Source: Argentina anserina (Eukaryota > Streptophyta > Magnoliopsida > Rosales > Rosaceae). From it: DNA of 64,000 nucleotides. Below are positions 1 to 11,464 of the stretch, in pieces. Under the pieces are notes generated by a model. It had not been told where the DNA came from and did not search any database. It was given only the letters and a program-made list of their open reading frames with translations. Within the stretch, counting starts at the first letter, position 1. Each line of letters begins with the position of its first letter. The translations under genes were made by a program, and so were the position numbers. Where the stretch lies: assembly GCF_933775445.1 (NCBI RefSeq), contig NC_065878.1:15759395-15823394 (forward strand), in the 5' to 3' direction.

Positions 1-1549
1 TTCAGAACTATCAACATGTTCTTAAGGAGGCCAAGTGCATTTGATTGTACAATAGAAAATGAATTTTCTCTTGTATGAATAATCATTTATACAACTAATA
101 CAACGTTTGTGTTGTGTGCTTATGTTTCAAAATTTTCAATAGAAAATGATACTTGTTTGTATGAATAATAATTTATACAACAACTAATACATTTTGCCTA
201 TTGTGAGATTATTGTTCGATATGAGCTAGGGAATGCCACTTGAAATGGGTGAAGCACTCGTACAACATAACATAGCTTTTTAGTTGTAGGATATTAGTTT
301 AGTGTCAAAAAACATTACGCTCACACGGCAGTACGCTCTACGCACCCGTATAAAAATTTTCATAGATTTATTTTCGCGTAACACGACTGTTCTTATGGAA
401 GTATAAAGAAAATCTATGATATGTACTTTATATATAAAGGTTGACCGGATTGATCGATATCTAATCATTGTCGAAAGTAAATGAAATTTGAACCTTAACT
501 ATATTTAACTATGGCGATCACATTCTACGGTCGATTTTTAAAAATATGGTCTACTCGATATAATTAATTTAAAATGACACACGTTCATATATAACGTAGT
601 AAGACTGTTATACCAGATTAGTTTAAACGTCGTGGTTCAAATGATCAATAGTCATAAACAGATGAAATTCGATCAATCGTACGATAGTATAGTGTACGTC
701 ATCAACAAAACACTTATGTGGTACCAAATTGCAAAATTAACCCTAAACACGACCGATACATATATACTTATTACACGAAATTATTGTTTTAACTACTCAT
801 CTTCGATTTTCACGATCTTTAAGGAAATTAGACCGTATGTAAGATGTGATCACTATAGTGAAAAATAACTTTACGTATTACAAGATTCGATCACCTATAT
901 ACGACAAAATGCGTGATTCACCCTAAACATATAGTTAAAAAAACACAACAAAAAATACTTGTTTTGTTGTGTGATGAGATGTTAGAATCACTTTTACTCA
1001 AGCCCTATTTAGGCGAGAATATTGCCTCATTCACTTTAACATTTCAAAGTTCATTTTGACATGTTAACATGTAAACTCATACAACAATAGAGTTCAAAAC
1101 TTTTGTGTGAATGAGAAGCCAAACTTACCATACCACCCAAATTTTGCATTCCCTCCAACCAAAGTTGTCAATTCTCTCCAACTAAAGTTGTCACATTTTC
1201 ATCTCAAGTTTAGAAAACACTCCCATTTTTTTCGTTTTAATTCCTAATTAAGTTCTGACTCATAGCACGTATGTCACTACGCGTCATTACGAGTTACCTA
1301 ATGTTCGAGGATTAATTTTCCGACAGTCAGTGTATTTACTAAAATTCCAAAGAGCTTATGTTTTAGGAAATTTTCTTTCTATGACTAAAATCTCCTAGAT
1401 TAATCTGAGTCATTTAGGTATCACCCATCTTTCAATCTCAACCCTTCAAATGTTTTTATTTTAATTTTATTTTATTCTTTCCTTTTATTAAGAGATAAGA
1501 GAGAAAATATATAGTCCACCATTGTAAAAAGCCGAAACCTTTCTTTTTA

Positions 1550-3540
1550 TTTTTTTCCTCTTTCTCTCATTCTCCTTTTCTTCTTCTTCGATTAAACACA
1601 CATAGCTTTCTTTCTCGGCTGCTCTGCCTCCTCTTTGTCACAGTGGTGGCATCTGGCCTTATCTCTATGATGGACCACCATCATTTGATTCCTCTCATTG
1701 TCCTCTCTCTATCCATGGTCTTGCTTCAACCACGCATTCAATTTCAAAATAGATCAGTGATGGAGCTCGACGACCCCAATTCTACAACTCCGATCGCATC
1801 ATCGATCTCCAGCTGACAATTAGCTTACAATGGTGAGTTCTAGCTTTCTTTCTTCATTTCCAATCACTCTAGGATTTTAATTTTCTGATTTGGAACTAAT
1901 TTGGGGTTTTCCCCAATTTTCTGCAAATCTCTCTCTCTGGATGCCGCCATGTTTTCTGGCAAAGCCAGAGATTCCAATGCTTGACTCCGACCTTTACAGG
2001 TGACTCTGTCAACGCACCCTTAGATCCTTTGGATTTGAGAAATAAGGGTTTTGAATTGGGGGATTCAGGGTCTAGGGAATTGATATATTTTTTAAATATT
2101 GGATTAGGTTGATGGATGTGAAGCACCGTCTTGAAAATCATGCTGTTAAGGTATGTTATCGTCTATTCATCTCCACCTCCCTCTAAGTTTTTTTCTTTTT
2201 TCTGTTTTCTACACCTCCTTGTTTTCTTTGCTCTCGATCCTGACTTGAATGACCATTTGACTATATTTTGGATTTGCAAGAGGTCACATCAGTGGAATTT
2301 GATGAAAAAACTGGTTTCTCAATGGCTGTTGGAAGCAGTGCAGGGTAGGTATAACGAATTTTTTTTTAATATGATAAACATACAATGTGATTTGTTTATT
2401 TCTAAAGGGTATATGTTTATATTAGTACCATGTTGATCATTATCAACCTTGTAACACATACTGTAGTTTGAGAGATTCTCTTATTCAATCTTTAGAAAAC
2501 TTATTAGGTTATCTTGATTCGCATGCTAATAGCATAAAATTGTAGTAGTGCATCTACTGTTATTCCAGTGCTTTGGTGGCATGAAATTGGAGGATAAGGG
2601 AGGTAGGTATTTAGTGGGGAATGGTTGAATTTACATCTCTATGTACATTCTGTTGCTTCAGCATTCACTAATAGTTTATGACATCTCTTTATGATTTATG
2701 AAAACTTGATTGGGGTACATGGTTCTCTGTATTGCTTTGTTATATGTGACTATTGTAATGTTTGGAATTTTTATCCTCTGTGGTGTACTTTCATGTCTTA
2801 CAATAGAAAAATTAGGGGTTCATATAATTAATGAACAAAATCGCAAATAGATTGAAATATCTTGTTACTGTTAAGCTAAATCCTTAAGTCACCATATCTA
2901 TACTTTACTTTCTTTGTTCTACAAATGCTATGATGAATTAATGGTAAAAGTTTGGGTGCATTTTACTATTTTATTTGTTTGCATTGGTGCTACTTTGTGT
3001 CATCATTGTCATGCACTTGATTTTGTTGCAGGACAGTGGCTTTGGGAGTAGGCAAGGTGATATGTTGGAAAATGTTAACCAAATTATGGATAAATACATG
3101 ACAACGAAAGGAGGATGAAAGAAAAAAGTTAGTTCCATATTTTTTATTTTTACATATTTTCGGTTATGAACTTGTGTGCTTTTAATTTTCTTTTTCCCTA
3201 TGATTTCATAGATTGAGTTGGTTCCCTAAAGACTGTGTGCTTTTAACATATTTTATTGTTACTTGAAGAATGTTAGTTTGCAAAGACTTGCCTAGTATGT
3301 GAATTCTGGTCTTTGCATTTAGGCCCAACTAAAATTTTAATGTTCATTATGCCATTTAATGTTTCTGCTGTCAACTTTCTATAGATGAAACACATGAATG
3401 ACTTTTCATGAATTCATGGTTACACTATCTGAATGACTTTTCAGTGGGTACGCAGGGGCAAACATGCTTATACCAAAGCTGATATCAATGAGATTAGAGA
3501 GGAGTGGGCTGATCATATCCTCACCAAGTTCATGTAAGAG
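1550..3540 (+). pseudogene. Exon-like gene fragments inside the CACTA element, one resembling a WD-repeat NOL10/ENP2-type protein
   Basis: A pyrimidine-rich leader (1550-1825) ends in an ATG directly followed by a GTGAGT-like donor near 1829. Further exon-like stretches follow. One near 2107-2150 ends in AAG before GTATGTT. One at about 2281-2346 is bounded by a splice-like AG and encodes VTSVEFDEKTGFSMAVGSSA, which resembles the NOL10/ENP2 nucleolar WD-repeat region. One begins at about 3032 after TTGTTGCAG, and one near 3445-3537 encodes WADHILTKFM then stop. They do not join into one open frame that I can recognise. They could be a captured gene or the element's own TNPA-like gene. The NOL10 likeness rests on about 20 residues recalled from the family, so it is tentative. 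Confidence 0.4.
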
Positions 3541-3819
3541 CATTATGTGGTACTTAAATAGCTGTTGTGACTATCTAAGTACATTATCTAAGTAGTTGTT
3601 GTGACCATTTTATTCAGTAGTTGCTGTATTTTGTTGGAGTTATCTTAAATAGTTGTTGTGTCAATTGGAATCATGTTTCAAGTACATTATCTATCTAAGT
3701 AGGGATGTTGGAGTACTAAATGCTGTTGTGACATTTGAGATCTTTTGTGGTGAAGTTTATGATTATTTGTAGCTATTACATTTGATTTTGTCATGATGAT
3801 ACCATATGAACAATGAAAA

Positions 3820-4640
3820 TGAATTGATTCACACAACTAGTTCATGTTGTTTCAAATTTGATTGGTTGTATGATGTAAACTCACACAACTAGTTGAAGTA
3901 GGTTCAAGCTTTGGTTAGTTGTATAATGAAATGATCACACAACTAGTTGAAGCCATATAAAAATAAATTGGTTGTGTAATGAAATCCCATAACTAAATAA
4001 CAATTGTCTAGACTAAGATTAGTTGTGCAATGCAAAACCACACAACTAAATGAAGTTGGTTCAAAAGGCTTCTCATACAACAAAAGGCAAAACTAGTTTT
4101 GTTGTATGAGTGCAATCCTCCTACAACTAACAAGGGGCTAAGAGAAGTTAGTTGTTTGACTCCCACCTCCTATAATCAAAACTGTGACAAAGTGTTAGTT
4201 GCATGAGTAAGAAACATACAACCAATTATGAGAATACGTTTTGTTGTATAATTGAACACTCCACAACTAAATGAACCAAATAAGTTGTTGTACCAATGGA
4301 AGAATCTCAAGTAAATTATAAACAATGTTTATTGTATGAATTCACTAAGGACAACTAATTGTAAAAATCATCTAAACTAATTAGTTGTCTGATGAGGAAC
4401 ATACAACAAATATTGCGATTTCTATTTGTTGTCTGAAAGCCACATGTGAAGCAGCTGTCAAGGGTGCTGTCGAGAAAGCTATCGAGAGTGCTGTCGAGGG
4501 TGATGTTGAGAGTGTTGTCGAGGATTCTGTCGAGAGTCAGACAACTAAAGTTAATATTTTGTATGAATGTTTCAATCAGATAACACTGCCATACACAGCA
4601 GTTTTGTCATACATTACACAACTGTAAATAACTCTTGTGT
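3820..4640. repeat. Dense array of degenerate short repeats (acaactaa / ttagttgt)
   Basis: About 800 bases carry the core acaacta or its complement tagttgt every 25 to 60 bases in both orientations, often within a larger unit of the form caca-acaacta-gttgaag...ttagttgt-ataatgaaa. Spacing is irregular and copies are degenerate, unlike a CRISPR or satellite. This fits CACTA subterminal repeats, normally binding sites for the element's TNPA-type protein. Its distance from the end (1.3 kb) is larger than usual. At 4451-4545 there is also a short run of 18- to 24-base units built on gtcgagagtgctgtcgag, which give a low-complexity ESAVEGDVESVVEDSVES reading without gene-like character. Confidence 0.6.
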
Positions 4641-4654
4641 GGTGGAATTATTGT

Positions 4655-4946
4655 ACTAGCAAACATAAAGCTGGAGTTCAGGTTCGTTTGATATATCAAT
4701 GTTGTCTTTAGACATGTATGCTAGTATGTAGTATTTGTATAGTTTGTTTAACATAGAATATATGCAGTGTCCGCTGTTGTGCAAAAAATTTATTGTTGAT
4801 GCTTGGCAACTCTATTAGGCTCGATCCAAAGGCGCAGATGCTATTCTTTTGATTGCTGCTAGTTTGCCCGACCTTGATATTGGTTACATGATATTGGTTA
4901 CATGATTAAGATATGCAAGAATCTTAAGATGGCTACCCTTGTTGAG
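4655..4946 (+). pseudogene. IGPS: Captured exon of indole-3-glycerol-phosphate synthase (tryptophan biosynthesis) inside the CACTA element
   Basis: After an intron acceptor (TATGCAG) the stretch 4768-4946 reads CPLLCKKFIVDAWQLY, stop, ARSKGADAILLIAASLPDLD, then KICKNLKMATLVEV. This follows the plant indole-3-glycerol-phosphate synthase (TrpC) barrel almost residue for residue. A short upstream piece ending near 4679 (KAGVQ before GT) matches the preceding exon end. The copy is dead: TAT has become TAG in the YARSKGADA region, and a 14-base tandem duplication (atattggttacatg) shifts the frame. Splice borders are preserved, so it was taken up as genomic DNA rather than cDNA. It lies 1 kb inside the CACTA right end, so transposon capture is the likely origin. 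Confidence 0.8.
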
Positions 4947-5917
4947 GTTTGACTTCCACTTATATTCTTCTCCATATATTGTACATTATATTTGTAATTG
5001 GAGTTATATGATGTGAGGTTTAACTATATAGAAACATATTAATATTTGAGTTGCATTTCTAGCATTAACCTAAACTGCTTACATATTGAGTTACAAGATT
5101 GTTTGCACTTGATGATATACCATTTGAGTCTATCATTATCATCAATGGTAGTTACTTTAAAATTGGTATGGTTTTCTTTCAAGTGCTGCGATCTACAACA
5201 TTTTCTCAATTACTAGACATTATTTTATGTCACAGTTTCTCATCTCTTATGGGTTTATGGCTGTAGTATATTCAAGATGTGAAGGCTATGAAACTTAACT
5301 TCCACTACGGAATCATTAATAAAATGTATGTTCAGTTGTATGACTAATTTGTAATGTTTCTTACTAGGTGTTGTATAAATCAGCAAGAAAGTGTTCTTTA
5401 CCACGTCAAAGTGTTAAAACAAGTATATTTGAAGACTGAAGTGTTGTGATTCAAGTGTTGAAGTTTAATTAAACTAGTTCTCATTTACAGTTTATACATA
5501 GGTCTCTTTTAGAGAGTGAATGTAATACTGAATATTATTGATATATTATTGAATATTTTAAGATTTCAATGAAAAATATGAGATTGTATTATTTACCATC
5601 TTGATATTTTTATAATTTTTTGATGTAGAGTTTGTAATTTAGTCTCTACCTAGGGGGGAGCCAAAGGTAATAAAGAAAAGTTAAGCAATGGGGACATATA
5701 GCTAAAATGTCCCCAATTTGTGAAATGTATTTGTACATATGTATAATAGTTGCTCTCTACTTTGTAATATGAGAAATCATGGGACCTACACTTATATTTG
5801 GAGACACATAAATTATTTGTCTACTTTAGCAATAAGAACACCTTCAAAAAGCACATTTGTGTTAAATGTTATTATAACTCAATAGAGACTTATATATGTC
5901 CCTGTACACTTAACAAT

Positions 5918-5940
5918 TGTCCGCCATATTTCTAGTAGTG
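5918..5940. repeat. CACTA terminal inverted repeat, right end
   Basis: On the minus strand this reads CACTACTAGAAATATGGCGG, starting at 5940. The next three bases (gac, 5941-5943) would be the 3-bp target duplication, which cannot be checked because the left end is not in the window. Confidence 0.75.
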
Positions 5941-6594
5941 GACCAATAACGTAAAGTAGTTGCTCGACAAGGGATGTATCTTCAAATCGTCACTCGGCAG
6001 AGAGTATTATTGTGGACTAGAGAATGATGCCCTAGCTAGAAGTTCTTAGAAATGAAGAGAGAACGATACTACATATCCGGTGGGTTTCGAGTGTCATTTC
6101 TGGTGACGTTGATCAAAACACCACCAATCGCTGGTTGCGATATATATTTTTTGAGATTATATAACTTTTCACAAGTGTTACCATGCTAAGACCCAGATCA
6201 CACAACCTCAACAAAACTACATAGGTTTTTAATGAGCTAAAATCATTCAGCAATTATACGGTGCAAGATTCAGAAACCAACTCTTCGTCGACATGTATCA
6301 AAGCAAAGTAGCATTCTTTGACACTAACATAGTTGGACACTTGGACACATCTTTAAGGATGACATTCAGTTAGAACGTACGTGCAGCAGAAACAATATAA
6401 CAATTTTCTGTGGCACGTTTATAACATGTGGGATTTTATTACTTACTGATGTCGGCGAGTTTCACTCAATCACAATCGGCTCTGAGCTATCCGGCCATGT
6501 GAGCAGTAATTGACCGATACAACTTATTCATTTGTATATATATGCATGAAGAGTGTAAAGACTCTTTCGTGCCAAAGTAATTACATATTCTCAT
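5941..6594 (+). promoter_or_regulatory. Upstream region of the LFS-like gene, with a candidate TATA box
   Basis: There is no coding signal here. A TATA-like run (tgtatatatatgc, 6533-6545) lies about 50 bases before the start codon at 6595 and would place transcription start roughly at 6565-6575. The CACTA element ends only 654 bases before the ATG, so any longer regulatory region has been displaced. Confidence 0.4.
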
Positions 6595-7122
6595 ATGGAG
6601 GGAGATAGGCAGCTACCAAAATGGGAAGGCAAAGCATCAGCTGAGCTGAGAGGTCCGGCAGCAGAGGAAGTCTGGCCTCTCTTGGCAGATTTTTGCAACA
6701 TACACAAATGGTTCCAAAGTCTTGAGATCAGTTATCTAGTTGAGGGAGTCCCCGGCCAACCAGGTCTGATTCGCTACTGCGGGCACCGTGACCATGGTGA
6801 TGACGAAGATGATGAGACGTCGGACATGATCAAGTTCTCGGCCATGGAGAAGCTACTGATGATCGATCCGGTCAGGCGGTGTTTGAGCTATGAAATACTT
6901 GAAAACAACTGGGGGCTCAAGTCTTATGTTTCAACCATGCAAGTGCTAGAGTTGGATGGGAACAACGACCAAAGCGGCCGCAGGTGCAAGATTGAGTGGT
7001 CGTTTGTTTCTGATCCGATTGAAGGATGGAGGTTGGGAGATTACGTATCTTATCCAGACTCTTGTCTGCAATCCATGGCAAAAAAGATGGAGGATGATGC
7101 TTCTCCATCTAGTACTAGCTAG
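6595..7122 (+). CDS. Lachrymatory-factor-synthase-like protein (SRPBCC / Bet v1-like fold)
   Basis: A single-exon gene of 175 residues, the usual size and structure for plant lachrymatory-factor-synthase-like (polyketide cyclase/START-like) proteins. Recognisable blocks in order are KWEGKASAELRGPAAEEVWP (about residues 9-28), DFCNIHKWFQSL (32-43), VEGVPGQPGLIRYC (50-63), EKLLMIDPVRRCLSYEI (82-98), and CKIEWSFVSDPIEGWRL with the closing MAKKMED helix. The fold binds small hydrophobic ligands in a cavity; in onion the family rearranges a sulfenic acid, but outside Allium the substrate is unknown. The acidic stretch HGDDEDDETSD (about residues 67-77) is a variable loop. The ATG at 6595 begins the family-typical MEG(D/E) start. 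No splice signals or frame damage are seen, so it is probably functional. Cytosolic location is inferred from the absence of a signal peptide. Confidence 0.9.
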   Translation: MEGDRQLPKWEGKASAELRGPAAEEVWPLLADFCNIHKWFQSLEISYLVEGVPGQPGLIRYCGHRDHGDDEDDETSDMIKFSAMEKLLMIDPVRRCLSYEILENNWGLKSYVSTMQVLELDGNNDQSGRRCKIEWSFVSDPIEGWRLGDYVSYPDSCLQSMAKKMEDDASPSSTS

Positions 7123-7500
7123 CTAGCTTATGCATGTATTTCTGGGTAGATGCATGTTGAAACAACAAGTGCTATACGGCTATACTCTGCTTGTTTGGTG
7201 TTGAAATCATTTGAATTTCAGAATTTGTACGAATAATGAGCAACGAGATCTTTTAAAATCAGATATATATATGGAATTACAAAAGAAAAGAGGGGATTTG
7301 CATGATCATTTTAGAAAATGATATTAAGTTCGACGTCCAGAGCTGAAATGAGTTATTTGCTTCTAGAATTTTGGAAAACTTCATGGCGGGAAGCTAGGGA
7401 TCAACTTGGTGTTCGTGGGGCTTTGCCCCTACCTTCATTCGTCTGTCCTTTGCATAGTGTTTCAACATTCAACCTGGACTTTAAATAAATAAATAAATAT
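7123..7500. other. 3' flank of the LFS-like gene
   Basis: Untranslated and intergenic sequence without coding signal. AT-rich stretches near 7225-7300 could serve for polyadenylation. Confidence 0.4.
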
Positions 7501-7922
7501 ATATATATAGCCCCTTCAATTGAACATTCATTTTCTGGGTATTTTAAGAGTTTATTAACCAATTTTTCGATTACATTTTCACATATACACCGTTCAACTT
7601 TTAGGGTCTAATGTGTAGATCACTTATTTTAAATTTTAGCCAAAATAGTGATCGATAAAGTATCAAACTTTTGTGAAAAAAAATGGACGCACCAAATCTG
7701 TCAAATATGAACCGTTCATACTTATAAGTTTGAATCTCAGTTTTGAATGCCTTAAATACATTCATTTTGTCTAAAATTTTACAGAGGTGATCAACACATT
7801 AGATTCTAAATATTGAACGAATGAGATGTTAAAATGTGATTGAGAAGTTGGTCAAGTGATATATCCTTTTAAAAATCCAAAAAAGAGACCCTCAGTGAAA
7901 GGGCTATATATATATATATATA
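7501..7922. mobile_element. Foldback MITE with long imperfect inverted repeats, flanked by TA repeats
   Basis: The left side (tatatagccccttcaattga, then caccgttcaacttttagggtctaatgtgtagatca) is matched in reverse complement by the right side (tatatagccctttcactgag, then cgttcaatatttagaatctaatgtgttgatca). The two arms of roughly 150-200 bases could fold into one hairpin. Both ends abut TA dinucleotide runs, suggesting a TA target. No coding capacity. The exact ends are uncertain because the TA runs blur them. Confidence 0.6.
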
Positions 7923-8640
7923 TATATTGCTAAAATAAGTTGCAAGGTTTAGCAAAATTTCCTTAAAGTCGATGAAATTTTTTTATAACATAGTCTACGT
8001 GACATATTTCTTTTAATGTTATTGGTCCATTTTTTGCAATGTTTATTTCTGATTGGTTACTCATATTTAAATAATTTTTTCTCTTTCACCGCGTGCATGT
8101 TTACCACACCATGAAGTAATATAATTGATTGAGTACACTATGTGTCAGTGTCACGTGTTGTTCCGCGCACACATAATAATTACTTTGAGATGTAACTATT
8201 AACTAACATGTAACAGAATGAATTTGCATAAGTAAGAGTCTAATAAATATTAATCATAATCAAAAGAATGAAAACCAATTGTTCTTGCACACACGGTTGT
8301 GCGTGTATATGGTCATATGAAAGGTGAGTTACAACTTCATATTTGAGTACTTCTTCAACACGTTATACACGTGTGGAAATTGTTCAATTGGCTCTTGTCT
8401 ATTATCTATTGTCTATTGCATGGCTGAGCCAAGTAGTTGTGATCGGCACAGTATTGCATAACATGCATGTAGGATCACGAGCCGCAAAAAAAAAAAATTA
8501 AAAAAAAATGCTTTTGGGTAAGTGATATGTGTACATGGTATGTTCACCAAAACACAGAAGAATCCAACAAAAATATGACCACACAATTCTCCTTTACTCA
8601 ATTTTGGGAACTAGCTAAGTTTATGGGAGTTTAACATGGA
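7923..8640. other. AT-rich intergenic sequence
   Basis: I see no supported gene. There is a poly-A/T stretch near 8485-8510 and nothing else distinctive. Confidence 0.4.
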
Positions 8641-8819
8641 GTATGTTAAAATATTTTGTATTCGGACGAGTTTTTGTTTTCGGACGTGTTTATGAAATAT
8701 GACATGTATATGATATAATGGATTATATATATATATATATTGTATAAATGGTAAATAGGTACATATATATATAGTTTGCTATATAATATACTGTTATGAT
8801 TTTATCGTGATTATGTCAT

Positions 8820-9060
8820 TTTGATGACGAGATTTATATATCGAGCATGTGATTTTGATTTGTACAATATGATGTGAGATTATTGTACGTGATTTTAACA
8901 TGGAGATTGTTAAAATGTTGATTTGTCTTCGGACTTGATTTTTGGTACAATATGATGTGAGATTATTGTACGTGATTTTAACATAGAGATTGTTAAAATG
9001 TTGATTTGTCTTCGGACTTGATGTTTGTACAATATGATGTGAGATTATTGTACGTGTTTG
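8820..9060. repeat. Tandem repeat of about 85 bases, ~2.5 copies
   Basis: The unit runs gtacaatatgatgtgagatt - attgtacgtgattttaacat - ggagattgttaaaatgttga - tttgtcttcggacttgattt. Two full copies (about 8867-9030) differ at only a few bases, and a partial copy ends near 9058. Looser relatives with ttaacatggagtatgttaaaat and ttcggacg lie at about 8630-8690. Tandem blocks of this kind are common inside LTRs and their flanks. Confidence 0.75.
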
Positions 9061-9800
9061 GCAAGTCGGAACCTAGCCTTTGGCCGGGCGAAAGTTACGA
9101 TACAATTAGAGCTCTAGTCTGTCTGCCGGAGTACTGCATGTGAGGTAACGGGTGGTTATCTGCTCATGAGTACTCATATTTTTGGATGTTGGGTAGCGGG
9201 TGGTTGCCCAATATCGGCGGTGTACTACGAGAGGGGTAACAGATGTGTACCAGCGTTCTTTAGTACTCGTATTATAAATGCATTTGGGTAACCAGAAGGG
9301 TTGCTTAATTTCTCATGAGCGCTTGATTTCATATTTTTTTGGACAACCAGATGGGCCGTCCATTGACTCATGAGTGCATTTATATTTGTTTAATTTGTGG
9401 ATTTTCGTATATATTGTTATGCGAGTTATATTCTCATTTTACTCATACGAGCTGTAAACCTTACCGGGTTTGTGTTTATAATCCCGGTGCACCAATTCGA
9501 TAGTGTAGTGGATAACTCCGCAGGTGTGGATTAGCGAGAATTGACGGACCGCTCAGAGGACTCGAAGTTATTTATCCCCAACTTGTGTGAGGATTTGGTG
9601 TGACTATCTTGTGAGGTTGTTGTGAGGATTATACATTTCCATTATTTATAATGTTGAATTATAATTTGGTTTGTAATAATCGGTTTGACTGAAGGTACAT
9701 TTCGTTGTGGCATTTTAAATGATTTCGATTTCATTGAGATTGTTTGGTATTTAACGACTTTGAAATTTTGAGTTTTTAAACTTGAAATTTTGGGGTCGTT
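9061..9800 (-). mobile_element. LTR-like fragment of a Ty3/gypsy-type element
   Basis: The stretch ends with ggggtcgttaca at about 9795. On the minus strand that is TGTAACGACCCC, a common start of plant gypsy LTRs. Internal blocks such as taacgggtggttatctgctc and ggtagcgggtggttgcccaa recur loosely. It does not resemble the outer part of the neighbouring gypsy LTR (15749-16600), so it seems to belong to another element that replaced that part. No coding capacity. The identification rests on the terminal motif only. Confidence 0.4.
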
Positions 9801-11464
9801 ACATTACATTTTCTTCCATTCTCGTAACCACATAACAACAATATAACTCAATAATGTCGAAAGGTACATTTTCTTCCCTTCCGGCAACACAACATAATAA
9901 CGCCGGAAGGTACATTTTATTTCCTTCCGGCCACACAACATATAAGCACTTCGGCTATACAAATATTTCATCCAAAATCCTCCAATTTACCGAGAGATAC
10001 ATTTTATTCCCTCTCGGTCACATACTCCCCAATTCAATGAAAACCAACTAAAAATACACAATATATTTCGTAAATATAGTAGTTTTATATACTTAGTAAT
10101 AAATATATGCACATCCTATTACCATTTAGATATACGTATATAAATCACCAAACATATACATATTTATATTTCAATCACACAATAAGTAAACATATATAAA
10201 ATATACGTTCACACGTCTAGTAACCGCCAAGGGTAACTCGACAAACGTGAGGTTTATTCACTTTTTCGCTCTAGCCAGCAACTGTAACATCAAGTGAGAT
10301 TCACTCACTTGGTTCACGAACTCCAAGCACCTAAGTGACACAAGTCTCACTTAGTAAACAACTAAACCGAGAATAGTCTCAAAAACAGCAACCAAACTAA
10401 AATCACCGAACCTTTAACAACCACTAACTTCCTTAAGAAATAATCTAACACATGCAAATGACCTATGTAAACGCTCGTATCGACGAGCATAACACAATGT
10501 AGTAAACCATTACTCCGAACCATGACCCGACACACCGTCGACAGTGGCGGTGCCGCCACCAATTTCGGTGACCACCAACGATCACCAAATTTCACCACCA
10601 CAACCTACACAACATTTCTAACAACTTCCTAGTTGACAACAAAGTCTAAATCAAAGCTTAAAACCTCCAATTTCAGAATTTCCAAAAAATACCAAATCAA
10701 GAACCCTAGAATTGAAATTTCTTGGTTCAAGTTCTTACCCTTCGATTTAGCTCAAAACCTTTGAAGGGGTTGTTGACGACGTTGAGACAAGGAGATTGGG
10801 ACTGGTGATGAAGCCTAAACTCGCCGGAGCTCGTCGGAAAACCGAAGAACACAATTGCGTCACCGTCGGGTTTCTGCGTAGGCTTTTGGGCTTCGATGCG
10901 TGGAAACCGGCGTGCTACTCCATGATCCACCACCACAGGGAGGTGCACAAGGAGGAGACGAAGCTAACTGGGTTGGCCCGGTCGCCTGAAACCGCCGGAG
11001 TCTGCCATAAAAGTCGGGTCGACCGGATCCGGGTCGGGTCAGAAGAGAAATTTCGTCTCTCAAGGGCGCGCACGCGGAGAGAAAGAGAGAGAAAATAAGT
11101 TTTAAGATTTTCGGAAAACCTACCCCGAAAATTTCATATTTATACAAAATACCCGAAAATTCGAAACTTCCGTTACGAATAATTTCCTCATACGCCATCC
11201 GATTAAAGCATGTCACATGTCTATGAACCCGTATTGACGAGCTCTACGACTCTCCTGAAGGAAGTTTTCTAAAACGAGCGACGAATGTAAAAGTCAACTC
11301 TTGAGTCAATCGAATTAATCGAAAAATGACTTATTGGTTCTCGAACCAATTCTACTTCGAATGCGGGATAATTAAAAGACGTAGAATATGGATAAACTAA
11401 AATATCATTTCATTAATCTCCATGCATTTACAAGAACAAGGAAATCGAAATTCGAGTTATTACA
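9801..11464 (-). repeat. Gypsy 3' LTR, truncated
   Basis: Matches 16607-18211 with small indels and many substitutions; the shared tract with gaaggtacattttcttccct opens both. It lacks the part equivalent to 15749-16606 of the complete LTR. Divergence from its partner is visible every few tens of bases, so the insertion is old. Confidence 0.85.

Larger units (their letters stand above)
1..5940. mobile_element. CACTA (En/Spm-like) transposon, 3' portion; 5' end outside window
   Basis: The right end at 5940 reads ...TTTCTAGTAGTG, whose complement is CACTACTAGAAA, the terminal inverted repeat typical of plant CACTA transposons. Inside are short inverted and direct copies of a motif like acaactaa / ttagttgt, dense at about 3820-4640 and again near the window start; such subterminal motifs are a CACTA hallmark. 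I found no matching CACTAC-type left end, so the element starts before base 1. I saw no TNP2-type transposase reading frame, so this part looks non-autonomous. It contains exon-like pieces of host genes (separate entries). The end identification is firm; that all 5.9 kb belong to one element is inference. Confidence 0.7.

Noticed and set aside
4385..4627. Small protein with ESAVEGDVESVVEDSVES repeats
   Set aside because: The frame arises from an 18-24 base simple repeat inside the CACTA repeat field; no start context or homologue.
3820..4640. Regularly repeated short motif as a possible CRISPR array
   Set aside because: Spacing and copy identity are irregular, motifs occur in both orientations, and the context is a plant CACTA transposon.
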